Shown here one piece after another: positions 57,402 to 64,000 of a stretch of DNA of 64,000 bases. The notes beneath the pieces were generated by a model. The model was not told the DNA's origin. It was given only the letters and a program-made list of their open reading frames with translations, and did not search any database. The position numbers were made by a program, and so were the translations under genes. Source of the DNA: Phialocephala subalpina (Eukaryota > Ascomycota > Leotiomycetes > Helotiales > Mollisiaceae); the NCBI GenBank assembly GCA_900073065.1, contig FJOG01000059.1, positions 171,807-235,806 on the forward strand. The letters are read 5' to 3'. Position 1 is the first letter of the stretch. Each line of letters starts with the position of its first letter.

Positions 57402-60097
57402 GGAGCACCCAATCCATCCTTTGATGACATATAGCACGACCAGATGTACGCAGCTCTTGATCTCGCCGGGGCTCAATCCGCCACCCAAGGAGATTAGCTC
57501 ATCTAGGACCTAAGAGCCTTGACTGTTGCCATCTTGTATGCCTTATGTGTTCCTTCGCAGATGCAATGCGTGGATTCTGATAGAATGGATGGGCTTAGGA
57601 CATGAGCGCTTCGAGAGGGTGCTATGATACGGGCATCGAGGAAGAGGTGCTGCTGAGAAGATGGGAGATATGCCACCGTAAATAAAGCTCGGTCAAGGCG
57701 TGCGAATGTAGACTCATGTTATAAAAGAGGTGACTGAAGAATTGTTCGTCGCGTGTAGAGTGGATGTGCAACAGCTTGTATCCGTTTCTCTTTCCGTCTG
57801 GAGTCGCCCAACGTATACATTCCCAAAGCTATCTCGGAGCCTTTCCATACATTATATTGAATTTGACGAGCATGAGGAAGTTTATTGTTGTCTGCGATGA
57901 TTGAAGGGGCTTGTAAGGCATTCGAACGCGTGTTGATCGCGACTTGTAGGAGGGTAAACTGGACCTCAAGCGTCAACGTTGTACGTTGTACGTTGTACGC
58001 ATTGTATGCCGGAATTGCAGGTATCGTAAAAGACGAGATTCAGTGCTTCTTCGGCGACCGTTGTTCTGTTCTGGTACAGAGAGGTGTTGGCATTGAGGTA
58101 ATATTGGAAGAAACACCTGGGACGCGCTCGAGGCGCGTTTGCTTTGAACCCGCTGCACGTGATCATTGGTAGATTCCAAATTTTCGTTTTCGGACCCTTC
58201 CTTCTCTTTTCTCTGCCATCACAATTTTCAGCAGCCTTCACATCACCTCATCACTCAGCACGCCAGACAGTTGTCTCGAAAAAGATCTCTGTTGTACTCT
58301 GTTCCTCGACCATTGCAATTGTCCTGGCCCTCGATGTCATTGAGTTTAGGCACACGCGCGTTTAACTTCTACCCTTCCTTCCATAACTAGCTCTTGCTCG
58401 CCCAATCTTGCTCTCTCAGCAGATACAGGATACCAGTGCATCCGTTCTCCCTTTTTTTCCCCCTTCGAATCTGTCCAGATTTTGGTATCGGTTGTAATCA
58501 TGGGGAAGCCCGAATCGGCCACGCGTTGTAAAGCGTTCCCGCAGCATTCCTTTTCTGACGCATGCTCTTGGTACGAATCTTATTGGATATGTAAAGAGAA
58601 TGCGGACAAAGGTCGAAATAGCCTGCAAAGAAGCAGAGCCTTGTGGCTTGGCCCCATATGCGGGGTGTTGGGGGCGAAAGTCTTTGGTTGGTTCAAGCAG
58701 TACGACGTCGAATTTTCTCACCTGGTGGATGCGATTGTGCATTCTTTACGCTTAACGCACATTTTATGGCCTCTTGCTGACCGATGGGTGTTGTCAACAG
58801 AACCTCACTTAGTGGTGATCAGCGCGAGCATCTGGGCATGTGAAGGGTGACAGCAACCCCTTCCGCACGAAGCATGAAAATGGCCTATCCATCATTCTGC
58901 CTCCCGCCCAGTCACTCGAAATGGCGGGACATATCCGCAGGGGCGGAAGCTCGAGAAGGTCGTCGATTTCGAGCTCAGTTGAGATGTGAGGCTCAACCTC
59001 TCAAGTGCGCTGGCTGAGGCACACCATCCAGAAGTTGGCTTTGGGGGCTATCTTGTGGAGACTATCTTCCCCAAATTCGGGTAAGAATGCAACCCATCAT
59101 TCGGTACCCCATCCTTGATTCTGCATGCTAGAAAGTTCAGCTCTCGATGCAACGGCGATCCATCCCACCAGTCAGCTAGTTGTGGCGTTTCAAACCCCCC
59201 TTTACGGGATTCGCTTAAATCTGACGTGCCGCGTTTCAAGAAGCTGTAACCAAGATGTGGTCTGTTCAAACCTCTCACGTTCTTCTTGCATCCTTCACAC
59301 GCAGACTTTCTGCATCTAAGAGGTGTTGCATAGTCGAGGTCTTATCGGGGATCGAATGTTAGCAATTGCCATTGGAGCTTTCGGCACGGAACGTTTGTCG
59401 GAACCGCCGATTGACTGCTTTTTGTATGCACGTTTCGGTGGCAGAGTATTGTTCTAGAAGCTGATGCAGCTTTCCACGCAGCCCTCATTCGTGGCATGAG
59501 GCTCAGCGGCCTTCAAAGTTTTCATCAGCACGCACAAGTACTGCACCGAAGAGTCAGCAAGTTGATTGCATTCCTCTTGGTATGGTATCGTTTTTCGAAT
59601 CTCGGTGTCGTGCCTCGAACAAATAGCAAGCGTTTTCAGACTCCTTTTACGTTCGATTCAGGATTGGAAGCAAAACTTGGAATCTCTATCGTCATTGCGA
59701 CAATCTCCGATTCATGAGTTGCGGCAGAGAGTGTTGGTTGCGCGGCTGAGGAGTAAAGCCCCTCAGAGAAGACTTTGACTTCCAGAGTCTGCATGCGGCT
59801 CACGCAGTCGAGGTCCATCTCGAACGCCCAGCTCGCATGCACAAGGCGAAATACATTCTTCCGTTGCATATCTTGTCCCGTCAGATAGGCTCGCTTGTCA
59901 TAAGGCTTTCATATCAGCCATCTATTGGGTGTGTAAGAGGGGTCATCTTTCCCCAGGCCATTCGACAAGGTGGAAGGAAGGATCCTACTGCCGATCACGC
60001 CGGAGTCCGGACTTGCTGCAGAGGTTCCCAATATCTACAGCGTCCGCATTCCCTGTTCTGTTTGATTGCCTTTGCATCTGTTAGTCCAACGTTGAAG
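57402..60097. other. Intergenic, no supportable gene
   Basis: 2.7 kb with only short ORFs. Near 57978 the 8-mer ACGTTGT/ACGTTGTAC repeats three times. A plus ORF from ATG 58500 to 58850 (MGKPESATRCKAF...) has no domain, no homology I can see and no splice partner. Long stretches around 58860-59500 show nothing. Confidence 0.35.
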
Positions 60098-62624
60098 ATG
60101 AAGACCTCGGCCGCCCTCGTATTGCTATTTTCATGCATCTCCTTTGTAAATGCATTTGAATTTTTTGAAAAAAGACAGGCTACGAATACTAGCAGTTCTT
60201 CTGCTTCGTTACCAACAGCAAGTCAGGCTCCGACTGTGAACAGTAGCCGTTATGACCTAACACAACATTACTGCCGACTCTATCGGCACGCAAGTAAGTT
60301 TGGGAATTTGGCTGGCACAAGGGAGACTGACATTCATGGCAGGCGTGTACGTCAATAGCAGCATATACATCGACTCTGGAGATACTGTTTGCCAATCTTC
60401 TCAGAACTTTCGGCAGGTACTAAATTGTCGTAGTACACTCCTCAAGAAAATACTTCCTTCTCCGACACTGGGAGCGCATACGATAAAGGAATGAGTGAGC
60501 GCAACATATCTGTCTGCTATCTTCCTCTACTGACTCCACCTCTCCTCAGATGTGAATCTCCTCGTCCTCGACCTCTCAAAGAACTTCACAGCGAACGATA
60601 CATTCCCTTATCGAACGATCCACAAGCCACCGGGTGTCCCTCCAGCCCTCGAAGACTCAGCTCTTTGGTACTCTACCGAAACGCGGAAGATATATCAACT
60701 GGGTGGATGGTTCTCTCGGAATGGCAACCCGAGTACTGCTGGCTATTTACCGGAGTCAGCAATTCCTCGAGCTGCAATATGGGAGTTTGACGTCGACGCC
60801 GAGCTGTGGTCCCAAGAAACGGACTTCATCAATAATGGGACTGGGAAGAAGATCGATAGGCCAGGTGCGGCTGCTCATTGCGACGCCCCGACGTTGAACC
60901 AGAATTTCATCTTTGAGGGGTTCGTTCAGCAATTCTCAGATCCTGACTATGCTAATTACACTCTGTATGATACATTCAAATGTAAAAACCGGTTCATTTC
61001 CAGTTTTTGGACGTTCTAACAAGTGATAGATATCGAAGGAATGCTGCGACTAGATACCTCCCAGCCCGAAGCTCCAGTCCTCACAAACATATCCATACCG
61101 ACATTTCTTCAGCCAAGGTCGGATGGTGCAATGATCCACGTACCTGTTGGTCCCAAGGGAATATTGGTGCTTATCGGCGGACAAACAACACTCAATCCCA
61201 ACACACCTTGGGGAGTACCGATTGCTGGCGCATCAGGAGGAAATGTCATGATCAATATGACGGAAGTGGATTTATATGACATTGAGTCTGGTTATTGGTT
61301 TCGTCAACAGACTTTTGCTACCGCTGGTGGCGGTATACCGGCAGGTCGAGGCGCGCTTTGTTTGGCTCTGATAGGGGCCGCAGACAATAGTTCATGGAAC
61401 ATCATCATGGTTGCGGGCATCTCAAGTTTCAATCCCAAAGAGGCTACAAGCAGACAGGAAATGTTAGTATATTCCGCTGCAATTCAATGCTCCTACTAAC
61501 ATCGGTCAGCTGGGCGCTTAGTCTTCCAACTTTTGAGTGGGTTAGGCTTTATGGTCAAACTGGCGCTATTTACCGTAAGTTCCCTCTTTCATACTCCCAA
61601 TTATATATAATTGTATGTCTTTTGCATTTCACTGATCCCACTTCTAGGTCATACATGCCATCTCGTGGGAGAAAATCTCCTCATTATCGGAGGAATGGAC
61701 AGGACTATCCCAGCTGGGGACCAAGATTCAACATCTTGTCAATCTTCTATGCCAGCACGGATATTCTCCATGCCGAACTTGAATTACACAGGCCAATTCG
61801 ACTATGCCGCCTCTCAGCGCACTGCTCTTGTCCCGTCAGCGGTAGTGTCTGTAATAGGTGGTACACCTTCGGGCGGCGCATCGAAAACAGCACCTCTCCT
61901 GTGGAGTGATCTGTACCTCCAGTATGTTTTCAATCCAACAATACAGCGGCCAACCTACACACCTCCCGCAACTTACATCCTGGCTGCTGGAAACGACACC
62001 AATTCCACCAACACAACCTCAACTCCCACTTCCACTCCGACCTCCACAAACAGTCCATCAGCATCCCCTTCCCCAAGCAAGAAATCAAGTCACACAGGCG
62101 CCATAGCCGGCGGTGTCGTCGGCGGCATCGCAGGACTAGCCCTCCTCGGCGCTCTCATATTCTTCCTCTGCTTCCGCCGCAAACCAGACGAAAAAACAGA
62201 CGACGCCCGCCACGCCGAACTCCCCTCCTACCAAGAAGCCAAAGAAGTAGGTAACGGTCATCACAATAACCTTCACGACATTCCCCGAACTTCACCCATC
62301 GAGATGCCGACACCTGGTTCTCCAACACCTGTTGGCTGGCACGATGAACGCGTTGGTGGTGAAGAAGCTGGAGATAATGTTACGCCGTTAGTGGGGCATA
62401 ATGGGCAGGATGGGAATGAATGGGGAACTCCGCCGATGGCGGCAGGAGCGACTAGACATAAGCGGGGTGGGAGTGATAGTCGGTTTTCGGAGGTGAGTGA
62501 TGAGAGTGGGAATACGGCGGTGGGGAGTGGGTATGGGGGAAGCCCATCGACGAGTCCTAGGATTCCGAGGAGAGAGGTGGGGGCCGTGAGTAAGCAGAGT
62601 ATGAGGAGTGACGTTACTGGTTGA
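60098..62624 (+). CDS. Secreted Kelch-propeller single-pass membrane protein
   Basis: Seven exons (60098-60293, 60343-60386, 60434-60494, 60550-60981, 61030-61462, 61510-61574, 61648-62624) give 735 residues; every junction keeps frame. Residues 1-20 are a signal peptide. Kelch-type strands recur: YVNSSIYIDSGD, RKIYQLGGWFS, ILVLIGGQTT, IIMVAGISS, LLIIGGMD, forming a galactose-oxidase-like propeller. A Ser/Thr/Pro stalk leads to one membrane helix (about 562-585, GGVVGGIAGLALLGALIFFL) followed by basic FRRKPDEK and a 150-residue disordered cytosolic tail with PSYQEA. It is probably a cell-surface receptor or wall protein with Kelch interaction surface; no enzyme residues are evident. Confidence 0.88.
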
Positions 62625-62699
62625 TTGCTGTCGCTAAATGGGTTGAATCGCCGTCGTTCTCCTAGAGACGCAACTGTAATGAGAGCTCATGTATTATAC

Positions 62700-63225
62700 A
62701 GTCGTTATAGAAAATTGATTATGCTTATTGTTTAAGATAGCCCTGCTGTACCCCCACCAACTACAGCCGAGTTTCCCCTGAGACAAGAGAGAGCCATACA
62801 GTACCAACGACCATATTCTCTCTAGCTATCGATGTGGGACCTGCGACACCCTCTCCTTCTTCTGGAAGATCTGGGAAATTTTCATGGCTCCAAGACTTCG
62901 CAAATGAAATTTATAGTGACGCTGCTTTCCAACAATGCGACGGGCCCAAAAGTCTTGTGAGTATGGGACCTACTAATCTTAATTCCCGCACGAAGCTTGT
63001 GTCGAGGATTCTTATTTTCTGGCGAAGTTCAAATTAAGAAGCTTGCCTTCAAACTTTTACAAATTGGCATTGCACACGGTAATCATTCGAGTTCGATATG
63101 CCTTCCATGCTAGGGACTCTGCGTCGCAGCTTCCTTCGGGATTAACTCCTCCACCATCATACGAGACAGACACATCAGAAGTTAATGAAAATCTGAAGCC
63201 GATCGCAGCATATGATATCCCATAA
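62700..63225 (+). CDS. Possible small multi-exon gene, boundaries uncertain
   Basis: A frame open from about 62798 reads coherently (GRSGKFSWLQDFANEIYSDA, QQCDGPKSL) up to a GTGAGT donor at 62956. After an AAG acceptor at about 63042 a continuation LAFKLLQIGIAH is possible, and a last piece LTPPPSYETDTSEVNENL ends at 63225. I could not find a start codon or fix the last junction. No domain is recognised. It may be a real short gene or eroded sequence. Confidence 0.25.
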
Positions 63226-63499
63226 TGTGTTTGGACAAACGCACAGTGCTAAGAATGGTTGGTTGCCGTTTTGACGACGTACTTCAACTGTTGTTTATCC
63301 AGAATAATCACCTCGTTCTACGTGCTCGCCAAGCCACGAAACACGTGACCCTCGCCGCTTTTCTCACCCTCGCCTCACCTCGCGCTTACCCCTCCTCACC
63401 CTCTTCACCCTCGCTTCACCCACCCTTCACGCGCAGTCTCCACCACCTCACCTCCGCTCACTACCCCGTAGCAACTCGAAATCCTTAGTCACCCTCCGC

Positions 63500-64000
63500 G
63501 TAAGTCCTATCTTAGTAGCACTATTAAAAATGTTAACTTTTAGTGAGCAAAATCAAAAAGATTTAAAACGAGTCTCAAGTAATCAAAATAAACTCTTTAT
63601 TACTAGAATAATTTAATGCCCCATTTCCCTTATATTTAATTAAAATTGGAATTTAATCTTTTAATATATACTTTATTTAATTATTATAATTTTTTAATAT
63701 TTAAAACTTTTTTTTATTCTTTTTTATTATTTATTTTCTTTTTATATTTTATATTTCGAGTATTTTTTTTAGTATTATAATTTTATTATTTCTTTTAACT
63801 TTATATTATTCTTATAAAGTTTCTTTTTTATAAATATAAAAAAATATTAAAAAATAAAATTAAAAAAAACTCGAAAAAAGAAATATAATAATAATAACGA
63901 TAATATTTATAAATTCTTTATTTTAAAAGAATTTTTATTTTATATTAAAAAAGTATATTTTAATAAAATAAATATATAATATTAATAAAAAAAATTTAAA
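63500..64000. other. Extremely AT-rich block running off the window
   Basis: From about 63500 base composition falls abruptly to roughly 10-15% G+C, with homopolymer A/T runs and no coding potential, against about 50% to the left. This is the signature of an AT isochore from RIP-degraded repeats, or of a repeat-rich end of a chromosome or contig. Confidence 0.8.

Noticed and set aside
58500..58850. 117-codon plus-strand ORF
   Set aside because: No domain, no signal peptide, no partner exon; length is within chance expectation for a gene-free 2.7 kb.
58845..58870. Sequence resembling one MITE terminus (GGTGAC...ACCCCTTCCG)
   Set aside because: Too short and diverged, and no opposite terminus is found nearby.
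1..64000. tRNA genes, rRNA or CRISPR arrays
   Set aside because: I scanned by eye for T-loop GTTCRANNC contexts and regular spacer arrays and saw none I could support; the tandem repeats here have no spacer structure of CRISPR type.

Overview
This is a filamentous ascomycete (Pezizomycotina) genome window, probably Leotiomycetes-like, though the class is inference. The signs are many protein genes with short 43-117 nt GT-AG introns and CTAAC/CTGAC branch points, fungus-specific families (Zn2Cys6, CFEM-PTH11 receptor, heme-thiolate peroxygenase, PhyH, DUF3425 bZIP) and transposons ruined by C-to-T/G-to-A transitions, as repeat-induced point mutation (RIP) produces. I saw no tRNA, rRNA or CRISPR array. 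Gene models were spliced by hand; every multi-exon model listed keeps frame across its junctions.

Layout. 0-8 kb: a truncated gene, two tandem paralogues of unknown function, folylpolyglutamate synthase and a YeeE/YedE sulfur transporter. 9-19 kb: a decayed P450 on the minus strand, a DUF829 alpha/beta hydrolase, a broken small secreted protein gene, a first MITE copy, a P450 gene whose 3' end carries a perfect 250-bp tandem duplication, and a GPI-anchored cupredoxin. 19-28 kb: a C2H2 regulator, a second MITE copy, then housekeeping genes (lysyl-tRNA synthetase with a predicted membrane tail, COX15 heme A synthase, a TPT-family nucleotide-sugar transporter). 28-34 kb: Zn2Cys6 regulator, PhyH dioxygenase and MFS sugar transporter. 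35-42.6 kb: long-type unspecific peroxygenase, CFEM-PTH11 receptor and GMC oxidoreductase, a secreted redox and sensing group.

43.3-52.5 kb is a repeat island. A 1.3-kb Tc1/mariner element is split by a 5.9-kb Copia LTR retrotransposon with a perfect 5-bp target duplication; both are RIP-damaged. Beside it lies an eight-unit degenerate tandem array built on a 13-bp GTTGCACATCTCA core, itself interrupted by a 975-bp non-LTR-like insertion with a 16-bp target duplication. A related block sits at 34.2-34.6 kb.

52.8-57.4 kb holds an intact five-exon P450, a relic of a zinc alcohol dehydrogenase and a bZIP regulator, which reads like the remains of a small metabolic cluster. 60-62.6 kb is a secreted Kelch-propeller membrane protein. 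The window ends in extremely AT-rich DNA from about 63.5 kb.

The housekeeping genes sit in the left half; the accessory oxidative genes (three P450 loci, peroxygenase, GMC, PhyH) and their candidate regulators are interleaved with transposons, as expected of fast-evolving fungal chromosome regions.
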